Of a DNA stretch of 64,000 nucleotides, positions 1 through 8,583 are shown one piece after another (position 1 is the stretch's first letter; the number at the start of each line of letters is the position of its first letter). The stretch is from G965195345 sp965277775. GTDB taxonomy: Bacteria; Pseudomonadota; Gammaproteobacteria; CAKMZV01. Location: contig OZ255843.1 of the NCBI GenBank assembly GCA_965277775.1, positions 62,001 to 126,000 on the forward strand. Direction: 5' to 3'. The position numbers were made by a program, and so were the translations under genes. The notes beneath the pieces were generated by a model. The model was not told where the DNA came from and ran no database searches. It saw nothing but the letters and a program-made list of their open reading frames with translations.

Positions 1-93
1 GCGCTTTTACAAGCAGATAATGGCACACCCGATCCGAGAATTGTTGATTTAATCAAACAATTGGAACAAAAAATTAAGGATAATCCGGCTTAA
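1..93 (+). CDS. C-terminal end of an unidentified protein (5' truncated)
   Basis: An open frame enters from the left edge and ends at TAA (91-93), giving 30 residues rich in Lys, Gln and Asp that end in DNPA. It looks like an amphipathic helix. The piece is too short to assign to a family. It converges with msbA on the other strand, 23 bases away. Confidence 0.5.
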   Translation, partial: ALLQADNGTPDPRIVDLIKQLEQKIKDNPA

Positions 94-116
94 GGATCAT
101 TCGACGCAAGGTCGAT

Positions 117-1853
117 TTACGACTGATTAACAACTGCAAGTGAGGCATATAGCCCTTTGCTATTGATCAATTCAGCGTGCGTTCCAATCTCTTCTATTTG
201 CCCCTGATTGAGGACAACGATCCGATCGGCCATCTCAATAGAGCTCAGTCGATGCGCGACAATGATGGTTGTTCGGTTATGGGTGATTTTTTGGATGGCT
301 TGTTGAACCAATTTCTCTGAGGTATTGTCTAAAGCAGAAGAGGCCTCATCCAAAAGCAAAATCGGCGCGTCCTTTAAGAAAGCCCTTGCCAGCGCCAAAC
401 GTTGTCTTTGTCCACCCGACAGGCGTGAACCATTTTCACCAATATTGCTGTCGTATTTTTCGGGAAAAGTCTCTATAAACTCATTGGCATGGGCATTGGT
501 TGCAGCGGTTACAATCTCCTCCAAAGTTTTATGACGATTGATGCCATAGGCAATGTTATCTCTGACCGAGGCATTTAAAAGAATGACTTGCTGACTGACT
601 AGTGCGATTTTTTCACGCAAGGAGTACAAATCATAGCGCTGAATGTCACAGCCGTCAATGCAAATGGTGCCTTGTTCAAGTTCATAAAATCGAGAAAGCA
701 GTTGAATGAAGGTTGATTTGCCACTGCCAGAAGGACCGACCAAGGCCACAGTCTCACCTTTTTGAATCGTCAAACTCAAATCTTTCAGCGCGTAAGTCTC
801 TGCATTGGGATAACGGAAACTGACCTGTTTAAATTCGATGGCACCGTGGACATTTGCGGCAGAATCTGTGCCGATATTTTTCTCATTTGGCTCATCTAAC
901 AGGGCAAAAATGCTTTGCGCTGCAGCCAAGCCTTTTTGAATCTCAGGATTGACGTGGGTTAATCGGCGTATGGGCTCAAATAATAAAGCCATTGCCGTGA
1001 TGTAAGCCACAAAAGTGCCTGGCGTCAGTAAATTCTGATTGTTCATCTCAAAAGCCAAATACAAAACCAGCGACACCGAAGCGGCTGCAATGACCTGGAC
1101 CAAGGGAACGTTCAAAGCCGTGATGCGGATGATTTTTAATAATTCGGTTTTAACTTCACTGTTGACCTTGGCAAAACGTTGAGCTTCCTGTTGTTGTGCG
1201 CCAAACATTTTGATCTCTTTGTGTCCTTCCAAATTTTCTTCCAATACATGGGTCATCTGCCCCATGACCGATTGGGCTTTGGCTGAGTGTTTGCGCATGG
1301 CGGTTGAGGCTTTGTTGATGATGAAACCAGAAATGGGCGCAATAACGATCAATGTTAAAGAGAGTTGCCAAGACAGATACAACAAATAGCTGATCAATGC
1401 TATGACCACCAGCGAATCTCGAATCAGAACCACCCAAGAATTGCTTAGGGCATTGGCCATTTGATTGATGTCAAAGGTAAACTTTGAGATCATCTCACCA
1501 CTGGTGGTTTGATCAAATTTTGACAAGGGCAAGTAGTTGATTTTTTCGTTCAATTCATTGCGGATTTGTTCAATACACAGTTGCGCCATTGATTCGGTGC
1601 TGATCCGATTGAAATAGTCTGTCACACCCCGTACCACAAATAAAGCCAGCATGGCCAATGGAATAAAGGTAATGGAAGCTGAATCCTTGGCAATCAAACT
1701 GCTGTCAACCAATGGTTGCATTAATGCCGGTAATAACGGCTCAGTGAGCGCGGCAATGAGCATGGTGGCCAAAGCAATAATAACGTGCTTTCTAACGCCT
1801 TTTAAATAACCTAAAAGTCTTTTATAGAGTTGGATGGAATCAACGGGTTTCAA
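117..1853 (-). CDS. msbA: Lipid A export ABC transporter, ATP-binding/permease protein MsbA
   Basis: A 578-residue half-transporter that flips lipid A-core across the inner membrane; E. coli MsbA is 582 residues. The N-terminal ~310 residues form the six-helix ABC transmembrane domain. The nucleotide-binding domain shows Walker A GPSGSGKST (373-381), a Q-loop near 421, signature LSGGQ (478-482), Walker B ILLLDE (498-503) and the switch His534. The start is TTG; no in-frame ATG lies between it and the upstream stop. A perfect 16-base palindrome (1849-1864) covers that start. The gene is monocistronic here, but kdnAB-kdsB-waaA and lpxH elsewhere in the window serve the same pathway. A general lipid exporter is the only real alternative. 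Confidence 0.93.
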   Translation of the reverse strand: MKPVDSIQLYKRLLGYLKGVRKHVIIALATMLIAALTEPLLPALMQPLVDSSLIAKDSASITFIPLAMLALFVVRGVTDYFNRISTESMAQLCIEQIRNELNEKINYLPLSKFDQTTSGEMISKFTFDINQMANALSNSWVVLIRDSLVVIALISYLLYLSWQLSLTLIVIAPISGFIINKASTAMRKHSAKAQSVMGQMTHVLEENLEGHKEIKMFGAQQQEAQRFAKVNSEVKTELLKIIRITALNVPLVQVIAAASVSLVLYLAFEMNNQNLLTPGTFVAYITAMALLFEPIRRLTHVNPEIQKGLAAAQSIFALLDEPNEKNIGTDSAANVHGAIEFKQVSFRYPNAETYALKDLSLTIQKGETVALVGPSGSGKSTFIQLLSRFYELEQGTICIDGCDIQRYDLYSLREKIALVSQQVILLNASVRDNIAYGINRHKTLEEIVTAATNAHANEFIETFPEKYDSNIGENGSRLSGGQRQRLALARAFLKDAPILLLDEASSALDNTSEKLVQQAIQKITHNRTTIIVAHRLSSIEMADRIVVLNQGQIEEIGTHAELINSKGLYASLAVVNQS

Positions 1854-1890
1854 AATATTTTGAATGTTTGGGTGCGAGTAGGGGCTCCGA

Positions 1891-1896
1891 ATTATA
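1891..1896 (-). promoter_or_regulatory. Putative -10 box of msbA
   Basis: On the minus strand TATAAT lies about 38 bases before the msbA start and is followed by a GC-rich tract containing GAGCCCCTAC. The same ten bases occur in the metZ leader (about 6286-6295). No convincing -35 box is visible. The rest of the msbA-nudE gap shows no supported gene. Confidence 0.35.
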
Positions 1897-1982
1897 TATC
1901 AACTTATTGTTTACAGGCTTGTTGTTGCTTTTCTAATGCGGTTAGATATTTCTGAGCAATGGCTATATTTGTGGGTAAAGTT

Positions 1983-2540
1983 TCAATGCCCAGTCAGTAA
2001 CAATTCGCGCACATAATAGAGCGCAAACAACGAGCGCGCTTCAGTGACGTCAGAGCGTTGCACCAATGCGGCCAGATCGCTTAAGGGGTAATGGTAAACT
2101 TCGGGTGGTTCAGGTTCATCGCCGGGTAATGGCGCATGGTATAAGTCTTGCAATAACACCAAATGGGTCAGATGCGTCATATAACTGGGTGACAAACTCA
2201 CGGATTTTAGGAAAGTCACTTTGTTGGCACCAAATCCTGTCTCCTCTCGGCTTTCACGCACGGCGGCAACGGTTGCTTCCTCGCCTTCATTGATGTGACC
2301 TTTGGGCAGTGCCCATTCATAATTACCTTGCCCCGCACAATATTCTTTGATGAGCAACGCTTCAAAATTTTCAGTGATTGGAATGGCAAGAACTGCGCCT
2401 TGTCCTTGACCAATGGTGCGTCTAAAAAGCCTGCGTTCGCCGTTGCTAAATAGCAGCTGCTGTTGCTCTAATTTGATGCCTTGATCATCAAGAAGTATTT
2501 CGCGCGCTTCAATGATGGGTAATTGTCTTTTACTGTCCAC
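1983..2540 (-). CDS. nudE: ADP compounds hydrolase NudE (Nudix family)
   Basis: A 185-residue Nudix hydrolase, close to the 186 residues of E. coli NudE, which cleaves ADP-ribose, Ap3A and NADH to nucleoside phosphates. The full Nudix box Gx5Ex7REUxEExGU is present, beginning GHINEGE and containing RESREETGF. The start codon is GTG; no ATG is available in frame. It is divergent from xthA, with 55 bases between the two starts. The assignment to NudE rather than another ADP-sugar Nudix enzyme rests on length and overall pattern. Confidence 0.88.
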   Translation of the reverse strand: MDSKRQLPIIEAREILLDDQGIKLEQQQLLFSNGERRLFRRTIGQGQGAVLAIPITENFEALLIKEYCAGQGNYEWALPKGHINEGEEATVAAVRESREETGFGANKVTFLKSVSLSPSYMTHLTHLVLLQDLYHAPLPGDEPEPPEVYHYPLSDLAALVQRSDVTEARSLFALYYVRELLLTGH

Positions 2541-2580
2541 AGACGGGTCATTATGGCAAAATTATAGAGCTTGGTCAAGT

Positions 2581-2586
2581 TATAAT
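2581..2586 (+). promoter_or_regulatory. -10 box for xthA giving a nearly leaderless transcript
   Basis: A perfect TATAAT lies only 10 bases before the xthA ATG, so transcription would start about 3 bases before the start codon. There is no Shine-Dalgarno sequence in the gap, which fits near-leaderless initiation. The box is followed by CCCCGCC. No good -35 box is seen. Confidence 0.45.
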
Positions 2587-2595
2587 CCCCGCCAT

Positions 2596-3360
2596 ATGAG
2601 AGTTTTAACCCTAAACTGTAACGGCATTCGTGCCGCTGAACGCAAAGGCTTTTTTTCGTGGATCAAAACCACCCATAGCGACATCATCTGCTTGCAAGAA
2701 GTTCGCGCCGATGCAGACGTCTTAAAACAAGCCAAATTTGACATTGAGGGCTACCAACGCTGGGACAGTATTGCCCAGAAGAAGGGCTACAGTGGCGTGA
2801 GTATTTATGCGCGCGTGCCCGTAGATGCCGTCGCACACCAATCCACGCATCCTGTGCTCGACAATGAAGGTCGATGGGTTCAAGTAGAAACTCAGGGCAT
2901 CACAATCATTTCGCTGTATCTGCCTTCAGGGACTTCGGGTGATGAGGCCCAGCAAAAGAAAGAAAACGTCATGGCATGGCTCATGCCGCAACTGATAACC
3001 ATGGCAAACTCGGGCAAGGCTTTTATCGTTTGCGGGGACATCAACATTGCCCACACCAAAAAAGACATTAAAAATTGGCGTGGCAACCAAAAAAACTCTG
3101 GTTTTTTACCGCATGAACGAGCATGGATGAGCGAGTGGTTTGCCAACGACTGGACCGATGTTTTCAGAAACTTGAATGATGGAGATGAGCAATATACCTG
3201 GTGGTCAAATCGAGGCAACGCCTGGGCCAATAACACAGGATGGCGCATCGACTATCAAATTGCCACAACCGATCTGGCTGCAACAGCCAGCAATCCTCAA
3301 ATCTATAAAGCTGAGCGTTTTTCGGATCATGCGCCGCTCATCATAGATTATGCGCTTTAA
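2596..3360 (+). CDS. xthA: Exodeoxyribonuclease III
   Basis: A 254-residue member of the ExoIII/AP endonuclease family that cleaves abasic sites and removes 3' blocks in base-excision repair. Visible motifs are the N-terminal LTLNCNGIRAA, metal-binding CLQEVRA, GDINIAHT, the WWSNRG and GWRIDY stretch, and the C-terminal SDHAP with its catalytic Asp-His. A longer frame begins upstream, but the family start is MRVLTLNCNG at 2596. The stop abuts the queF ATG with no spacer, so the two are likely co-transcribed. All catalytic motifs are intact. Confidence 0.94.
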   Translation: MRVLTLNCNGIRAAERKGFFSWIKTTHSDIICLQEVRADADVLKQAKFDIEGYQRWDSIAQKKGYSGVSIYARVPVDAVAHQSTHPVLDNEGRWVQVETQGITIISLYLPSGTSGDEAQQKKENVMAWLMPQLITMANSGKAFIVCGDINIAHTKKDIKNWRGNQKNSGFLPHERAWMSEWFANDWTDVFRNLNDGDEQYTWWSNRGNAWANNTGWRIDYQIATTDLAATASNPQIYKAERFSDHAPLIIDYAL

Positions 3361-4164
3361 ATGAAGCATCTTGGCAAAACTGTTTCTATCCCATCGGGCA
3401 GGGACCCATCCATACTCCAACCCATCGAGAGAACTCTACAAAGAAAGAACAACAATATCTCGGTCAATTTTTCAGGCTGTGATGTTTGGACAATCTGGGA
3501 GGCATACTGGCTGGTTGATAAGTTGCCAAAAACAGGCGTACTTCGTATTTCAATCAATGCAGATTCGCTGCACATCGTTGAATCAAAATCATTGAAACTG
3601 TACGTCCAAGGCCTTAATTTTGTTGACTTTCCCAATGATGAAGCCTACCTTGAAACCTTGGCAACCGATTTAGGCGATTGCTTACAAGCTAAAATTGAAG
3701 TAAATTTGATCCAGGTGGATCATCTCAACAAACAACGCGTTCTGGGCATTAACATCGATGGTAGCGAAATCACCAAACTGATTGATCAGCCCGATCCATC
3801 TGTGCTTGTCAAAAGCAGTCCAGCATCTGAGGGCACTGCGCAAACGGCCATTTTTAATAGCCATCTATTCAGAAGCATGTGCCCTGTGACCCATCAACCA
3901 GATTACGCCAGTGTGATGATTGCCACAGTGGGTGACCTGCTCAACCCCACCAGCTTGTTGACCTATTTGTTAAGCTACAGAAAGCACGCTGATTTTCATG
4001 AAAACTGTTGCGAACAAATATTCAACCACATATTTAATGCGGGGGATTTTCAAAAGCTTTCGGTCATTATGGCGTTTACCCGAAGAGGGGGCATAGACAT
4101 TACCCCAATGCGTTGGCTCAAAGGTCAAACCAAACCTGAAATTGACAGCTTGATGCGGCAGTAG
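3361..4164 (+). CDS. queF: NADPH-dependent 7-cyano-7-deazaguanine reductase QueF (long, two-domain type)
   Basis: A 267-residue QueF of the long form (E. coli 282 residues), which reduces preQ0 to preQ1 for queuosine in tRNA. The catalytic Cys174 sits in SMCPVTHQPD, with the acid Asp181 seven residues on, the same spacing as C190/D197 in E. coli. The substrate and NADPH region is seen as YRKHADFHENCCEQIFN (residues 206-222) and the C-terminal RRGGIDITP. An N-terminal half with ESKSLKLY is the degenerate tunnelling-fold repeat typical of this form. The ATG follows the xthA stop directly. The gene converges with rlmE, leaving only 3 bases between the stops. Confidence 0.93.
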   Translation: MKHLGKTVSIPSGRDPSILQPIERTLQRKNNNISVNFSGCDVWTIWEAYWLVDKLPKTGVLRISINADSLHIVESKSLKLYVQGLNFVDFPNDEAYLETLATDLGDCLQAKIEVNLIQVDHLNKQRVLGINIDGSEITKLIDQPDPSVLVKSSPASEGTAQTAIFNSHLFRSMCPVTHQPDYASVMIATVGDLLNPTSLLTYLLSYRKHADFHENCCEQIFNHIFNAGDFQKLSVIMAFTRRGGIDITPMRWLKGQTKPEIDSLMRQ

Positions 4165-4167
4165 AAA

Positions 4168-4794
4168 TCAATCTGTTACAAACTGCAAACCGACTAAATA
4201 GACTTCTTTGCTTTTTTTGCGACTGGCTCCTGGCTTGAAAGTCTTGACCTGTTTAAAATTGGCGCGCATCGATTTAATCAGGACTTCAAAATCCGTCCCG
4301 TGAAATGATTTGATCACACAATGACCATTGGGTCGTAACAAGGGTGCACACAGTTCTAAGGTTAATTCGGCAAGATAGGCAGACTTTGGAATGTCAATCG
4401 CTTTATTGCCACTCATATTGGGCGCCATGTCAGATAAGATGACATCGGCTTTTTGTGGGGCAATTTTTGCCAAGATGGCATCGACTGTCTGTTGTTCGGT
4501 GAAGTCGCCTTGTATAAACTCAACCTTGGCCATGGCATCAACGGGTAATAAGTCGCAAGCTACTACTTGAGCCTGAGTGCGATTGACCACGTACTGCGAC
4601 CAGCTCCCTGGCGCAGCACCCAAATCAACCACCATACGTGCTTGTTTCAACAGGCCGTATTTTTGATCAATTTCTTCTAATTTGAACAGCGCCCGTGATC
4701 TATAGCCCAATTTCTGCGCTTGTTTGACATAAGGGTCAGCGTTTTGCCGACTGAGCCATCTTTTTGAACTGGCAGATTGTGCCATGACAATCAA
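4168..4794 (-). CDS. rlmE: 23S rRNA (uridine-2'-O-)-methyltransferase RlmE
   Basis: A 208-residue FtsJ/RrmJ-type methyltransferase that modifies U2552 of 23S rRNA late in 50S assembly. The SAM-binding motif VVDLGAAPGSWSQ is clear, and the K-D-K-E catalytic set is represented by RSRALFKLEEI, the LSDMAPN motif, the VIKSFHG lysine and a C-terminal Glu. The ATG overlaps the yhbY stop as ATGA, so translation is probably coupled. A second Met three codons in (MAQSASS) matches the E. coli N-terminus equally well. It is last in the metZ-yhbY-rlmE operon. Confidence 0.94.
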   Translation of the reverse strand: MIVMAQSASSKRWLSRQNADPYVKQAQKLGYRSRALFKLEEIDQKYGLLKQARMVVDLGAAPGSWSQYVVNRTQAQVVACDLLPVDAMAKVEFIQGDFTEQQTVDAILAKIAPQKADVILSDMAPNMSGNKAIDIPKSAYLAELTLELCAPLLRPNGHCVIKSFHGTDFEVLIKSMRANFKQVKTFKPGASRKKSKEVYLVGLQFVTD

Positions 4795-5093
4795 CCGCTC
4801 GGTAGAGCAATAACAGGCTTCTTAAGATTCCTTTTAAAAATAAGCAGGGTTTTACCGATGCTCTGAATGCTCTGCGCTTCTAATTGTTCAAGCAGTTCGT
4901 TAAACGCTTGTTTGCGTTGCTGTCTATCGTCAATGGCATATTTGATTTTTAAAAGCTCATGGCGATCGAGCATGTTTTTACTTTCTTCAAGAAATGCTTC
5001 ATTCAAGCCATTCTGGCTCACTTGTACCGTAGGCGCAAGCCCTTGGTGTGATAATTGCCTGAGATGGCGTTTTTGGATCTTATTTAGAGTCAT
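4791..5093 (-). CDS. yhbY: CRM-domain RNA-binding protein YhbY
   Basis: A 100-residue single CRM-domain protein that associates with pre-50S ribosomal particles. Characteristic features are LRQLSHQGLAPTVQVSQNGL near the N-terminus, the helix followed by HELLKIKY, and the basic C-terminal strand LLIFKRN. It overlaps metZ upstream and rlmE downstream by ATGA junctions, so all three form a tight operon. The yhbY-rlmE pairing, two ribosome-assembly genes, is common in gammaproteobacteria, although there they are usually divergent. Confidence 0.9.
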   Translation of the reverse strand: MTLNKIQKRHLRQLSHQGLAPTVQVSQNGLNEAFLEESKNMLDRHELLKIKYAIDDRQQRKQAFNELLEQLEAQSIQSIGKTLLIFKRNLKKPVIALPSG

Positions 5094-6265
5094 AATCCTT
5101 TACTGATGTCGTTGTAAATGTCGTCAACGTGCTCCAAGCCGACTGAGATTCGAATCAAGCTCTCAGAAATGCCTGTGGCCTTACGTTGGTCTTCCCCCAT
5201 TCGCCAGTGGGTGGTCGTAGCTGGGTGGGTAATAGTACTCTTGGCATCGCCCAAATTGGCGGTGATTGATAATAATTGGCATTGATCAATCAATTTCCAT
5301 GCGTTTTCCCGACCGCCTTTCACTTCAAATGACAGCACACCACCGCCCGCGCTCTGCTGGCGTTCTATGATCGCCCTTTGGGGGTGGGAGGCTAAGCCTG
5401 GATAATTGACCTTGACAATTTCAGGGTGTGCAGCCAAACGCTCAGCCAATACTTGAGCATTGTGGCAATGTTTTTCGATCCGCAATGCCAAGGTTTCCAA
5501 GCTTTTGCTTAAGGTCCAAGCATTAAAAGCACTCATACCTATGCCTGTAGAGCGAATCACCCCATAATGTAGCTTATGTAATGCCTCATCGTTACATACG
5601 AGGGCACCACCCAAGGTACGCCCTTGACCATCTATAAACTTGGTCGCAGAGTGCATAACAATGTCTGCACCGTGTTTAAGCGGTTGTTGGACACAACAGG
5701 TGCAAAAACAATTGTCAACGACCAACAAAGCATTGTGCTTATGCGCTATTTGAGATAAGGCTTGTAAATCAGCAATTTCAGTGGTGGGGTTCGCCGGCGT
5801 TTCACAAAAAAACAGGCGAGTATTAGGCTTGACAGATCGTTCCCACGCGTCATTGTCGCTCAATTTTACAAAGGTGACAGCGACGTCAAATTTGGCCATC
5901 AAATCTCTAAAGAAGCCAATGGTGGTGCCAAAGACACAATCGGCACAGAGCACGTGGTCGCCGGCTTTCAAATGCGCCAATGTTGCAGTCAGAATGGCCG
6001 CCATGCCCGATGCCGTGGCAATGCCGTACTGGCCGCCTTCTAAACAAGCCAGCCTCTTGGCAAAAGTCTGGTCATTTGGGTTGGTAAACCGCCCATAAAT
6101 ATTGCCTTTCTTTTGCTCGCTGAACCTTAAAGCGGCTTGTTCTGCACTGGTAAAAGTAAAACTGGAAGTGAGATACAGCGCTTCGTTGTGCTCACCTTGG
6201 TCAGACCGCGGTGAAGCCGTTCGAATCATCGATGTTGTTGGATGCCAATTTTTTGAGTTTGTCAT
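5090..6265 (-). CDS. metZ: O-succinylhomoserine sulfhydrylase MetZ
   Basis: A 391-residue Cys/Met-metabolism PLP enzyme. MetZ makes homocysteine directly from O-succinylhomoserine and sulfide. The PLP lysine is Lys209 in HSATKFIDGQGRTLGG, and the phosphate-binding ASGMAAI and YGRFTNPN motifs are present. The N-terminal block GEHNEALYLTSSFTF is typical of MetZ rather than MetB or MetC, and is the main reason for this choice. The stop overlaps the yhbY start as ATGA. Upstream, a short inverted repeat TTGTAT/ATACAA (about 6298-6315) could be an operator; no SAM riboswitch is recognisable. Confidence 0.87.
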   Translation of the reverse strand: MTNSKNWHPTTSMIRTASPRSDQGEHNEALYLTSSFTFTSAEQAALRFSEQKKGNIYGRFTNPNDQTFAKRLACLEGGQYGIATASGMAAILTATLAHLKAGDHVLCADCVFGTTIGFFRDLMAKFDVAVTFVKLSDNDAWERSVKPNTRLFFCETPANPTTEIADLQALSQIAHKHNALLVVDNCFCTCCVQQPLKHGADIVMHSATKFIDGQGRTLGGALVCNDEALHKLHYGVIRSTGIGMSAFNAWTLSKSLETLALRIEKHCHNAQVLAERLAAHPEIVKVNYPGLASHPQRAIIERQQSAGGGVLSFEVKGGRENAWKLIDQCQLLSITANLGDAKSTITHPATTTHWRMGEDQRKATGISESLIRISVGLEHVDDIYNDISKGL

Positions 6266-6372
6266 GAATATAACTGCTTAAATCCGTAGGGGCTCATTGT
6301 ATCACTCAATACAATAGCCAAAGATTGTATGATACGGATTCTATAATCGTTTCAAAGAGGACTATTGAAGGT

Positions 6373-6999
6373 CTAACTCAATACCAGCCAAATGGCAATG
6401 GCAATCATCATAACACTGGCAAGGCGGTTGATGAGGCGGACATTGGCAGACTTGAGCAGCAGTGTCCGCAAAGCTTTGCCCCCCAGCGCATAGACAAACA
6501 TACACAGGGTTTCCAAGGTTAATATGATCATCAGCATAATGGTGCCTTGCTGAGCAATAGGGCGGCTGATGTCAATAAATGGTGGCAGTAATGCGATGAA
6601 GAACACCCAGCCTTTGGGGTTTGAAACCGCTGTGATAAAGCCTTGCGATGCTAATGCAAACGGATGTACATTCATGGACGATGTATTGAAGTCTTGTAAG
6701 GCCATTTTGCCTTTGGAACGCCACAGCTGAATGCCTAAGAAACTCAAATAAAGCGCACCGCCGATCTTAAGCCCCCAAAACAACTCGGGATACTCCAGAA
6801 TGAATAAGGCAACGCCCGCCAAAGTTGCAATGACCACAAGCGATACCCCGATCAGCTCACCAACCATCATAAACATGGTTTTGCGCACACCAATGGTAAT
6901 GCCCATCATGGTTGATAGCAACATGCACATGCCTGGTGTGATGGACACCACAAAAAATGTGGTGATAAATAAAAAGAGGGTAGAACTATTACTCAGCAT
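6373..6999 (-). CDS. LysE/RhtB-family amino-acid exporter
   Basis: A 208-residue inner-membrane protein with about six hydrophobic segments and the family signature near the N-terminus (SITPGMCMLL, residues 19-28), followed by GVRKTMFMMVGELIGVS. This family exports amino acids such as lysine, homoserine, threonine or leucine; the sequence does not reveal the substrate. Proximity to metZ is suggestive only, since they are separated by 107 bases and likely have separate promoters. It starts 19 bases from the end of the recombinase gene on the same strand. Confidence 0.85.
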   Translation of the reverse strand: MLSNSSTLFLFITTFFVVSITPGMCMLLSTMMGITIGVRKTMFMMVGELIGVSLVVIATLAGVALFILEYPELFWGLKIGGALYLSFLGIQLWRSKGKMALQDFNTSSMNVHPFALASQGFITAVSNPKGWVFFIALLPPFIDISRPIAQQGTIMLMIILTLETLCMFVYALGGKALRTLLLKSANVRLINRLASVMMIAIAIWLVLS

Positions 7000-7018
7000 A
7001 GCGATGATTTAAATCGCA

Positions 7019-8179
7019 TTATAAACGCTTTTTATTGAGTTCTTGCTGCCAAGCATCATCCTCAATATGTAAGTAACGCTGAGTGGTTTCAATGCTTTCA
7101 TGGCGCGCCGTTGCTTTAAGAAATCTAAGGTCCACGCCATTATCAGCCAAATGCGTCAGTCCAGTGTGTCTGAACCAATGCGTAGAAGCTTGTTTTAAAT
7201 TGGTCGCTGCTGCTTCGTCTTGCTGCTTTAACACTTGCGCGGCATCGCTGACGACCTGTTTGACCAGTTTATAGATTGAATCGGTGCAAAGGAATTTCTC
7301 ACCCGTTAAGGATGCAACCAAAGGTTCACTTGATGTTGGGGTAGGGTATGTCGATAAACCTCGTGACTGACGATAACGCCCCAAAGCCTCAATCATTTCA
7401 TCGGAGCAGGGCACTTTTCGAGTTTTATTGCCTTTGCCCGTCATACGCCACCACCATTTGCCGCGGTCTTTATAAATACTGTTCATGGCATGGCTGACCA
7501 CTTCACTGGCACGAGGCACTTGTAAATACAACAAGGCAAAAATAAATCGAGTTCGTTCGTATTTGAGTTGTTCCATGGTGGTTTTGGGCGTTTTGTCGGT
7601 GATAAAGCACCACAGAAACGTCCAAGTCTCTTGCGACAAATAACGTTCAATGCTGGCTCTTTTATCGACATTTTTATGACCTGACTTGCCCATCAATCGA
7701 ATCGGATTGCCATTTAAGTAGCCAGCATCCGTCAAAAAAGTAAAGCAACGACCTATGATTGTAAATGCTAGAGCAATACTGGATTTATTCAGACCTTTGG
7801 TGAAAGGCTTCCAATGCTTGTGATTTCTTGGTCTTTTAGGCGCGCACCAAAGTTCTTTGGGCGTCGGGGCGGCTAAAAAACGCCGATACTCTGTCATATC
7901 GCTAATGCTGAGACTAGAAAAGGGCTTTTGCTTGGCAATGATGCACCAAGCGTATAAGCGTTCGATTTCTTTGACATAGCTGCGATACGTTTGCGGTGAA
8001 TCATCGTACAAATCAAGCCAAATGAGAATGGCATGCAAATCATTGTTTGCTTTGATTAAATTCTCCCCAGATCGTCGATTGTTCCCCTGAGTGCCATCCA
8101 AAGCAACATCAGAAACTTGCTTGTGGTCCAGGGGTTTAATCAGAAAATCATCATGCATAATCGGTGTATCGTTGAGCAT
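7019..8179 (-). CDS. Tyrosine recombinase / phage-type integrase
   Basis: A protein of about 386 residues with a SAM-like N-terminal DNA-binding domain and a C-terminal catalytic domain. The catalytic residues are visible: Arg in LQVPRASEV, His-x-x-Arg in THWFRHTGL, His in TARHESIETT and the nucleophile Tyr in TQRYLHI. The His block departs from the usual LGH form. Start codons are uncertain: a TTG lies 7 codons upstream and an ATG 7 codons downstream. No tRNA or obvious attachment site is adjacent. It flanks a restriction-gene fragment, so it probably marks an eroded integrated element rather than a chromosomal XerC/D. Confidence 0.85.
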   Translation of the reverse strand: MLNDTPIMHDDFLIKPLDHKQVSDVALDGTQGNNRRSGENLIKANNDLHAILIWLDLYDDSPQTYRSYVKEIERLYAWCIIAKQKPFSSLSISDMTEYRRFLAAPTPKELWCAPKRPRNHKHWKPFTKGLNKSSIALAFTIIGRCFTFLTDAGYLNGNPIRLMGKSGHKNVDKRASIERYLSQETWTFLWCFITDKTPKTTMEQLKYERTRFIFALLYLQVPRASEVVSHAMNSIYKDRGKWWWRMTGKGNKTRKVPCSDEMIEALGRYRQSRGLSTYPTPTSSEPLVASLTGEKFLCTDSIYKLVKQVVSDAAQVLKQQDEAAATNLKQASTHWFRHTGLTHLADNGVDLRFLKATARHESIETTQRYLHIEDDAWQQELNKKRL

Positions 8180-8213
8180 CAGTATGAATATTGACAACAA
8201 AACGCCATTTTAG

Positions 8214-8345
8214 ATGAAAAAACCATTATTAGCACAGTATTACAGTGCTCCACCTGATAAACAGGCAAAAGATTCAACGGACGAAACAAAAATAGCTAAA
8301 GCTTTACCTAAAATGCGAAACTTTTATTATTCACCGACTAGTTAG
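8214..8345 (+). CDS. Possible 43-residue small protein, unknown function
   Basis: An ATG-initiated frame of 43 codons, divergent from the recombinase gene. The product would be polar, rich in Lys, Asp and Ala, with no signal peptide or membrane segment. No clear Shine-Dalgarno is present. It could be chance in an AT-rich stretch; I do not recognise it. Confidence 0.2.
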   Translation: MKKPLLAQYYSAPPDKQAKDSTDETKIAKALPKMRNFYYSPTS

Positions 8346-8371
8346 AACAAGGCGTAAACGTTTTAAAACTA

Positions 8372-8560
8372 TCAACCTTCACAAACGTAGTTGGCTAATC
8401 TACTGAATTGCCATTCATAATCTTGTGATAAGGCAGTGAAGTGCTTAATACCACATTTAATTTTGGCTTTCTCAGAATCTCGTGAATCATCAGAGAACAT
8501 ACTAGATTTAGTTTCAACGACGAAATAGAGCTGATCACCTGCTCCATCCTCGTATTTTAG
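8372..8560 (-). pseudogene. C-terminal fragment of a type III restriction enzyme Res subunit
   Basis: About 62 codons are open on the minus strand and end at TGA (8372-8374). The translation contains GDQLYFVVETKSSMFSDD followed by EKAKIKCGIKHFTAL, which resembles the PD-(D/E)xK-type nuclease end of type III restriction Res proteins (the LYFVVETKG...KI.CG..HF pattern). A stop codon lies immediately upstream in frame, and no helicase portion exists in the window. This is therefore a 3' remnant. Its upstream edge meets the end of the small gene at 8584-8820. The identification is from memory of the family pattern and should be confirmed by search. Confidence 0.6.
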
Positions 8561-8583
8561 TTGTTAGGTTATCAATCAGCAGA

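Noticed and set aside
1904..1982. A short minus-strand frame after nudE ending in a Gln/Lys-rich peptide
   Set aside because: It has no ATG, GTG or TTG start within its roughly 28 codons and no ribosome-binding site.
6266..6372. A SAM or other riboswitch before metZ
   Set aside because: The leader is short and lacks the conserved core and helices of known SAM riboswitches; only a small inverted repeat is visible.
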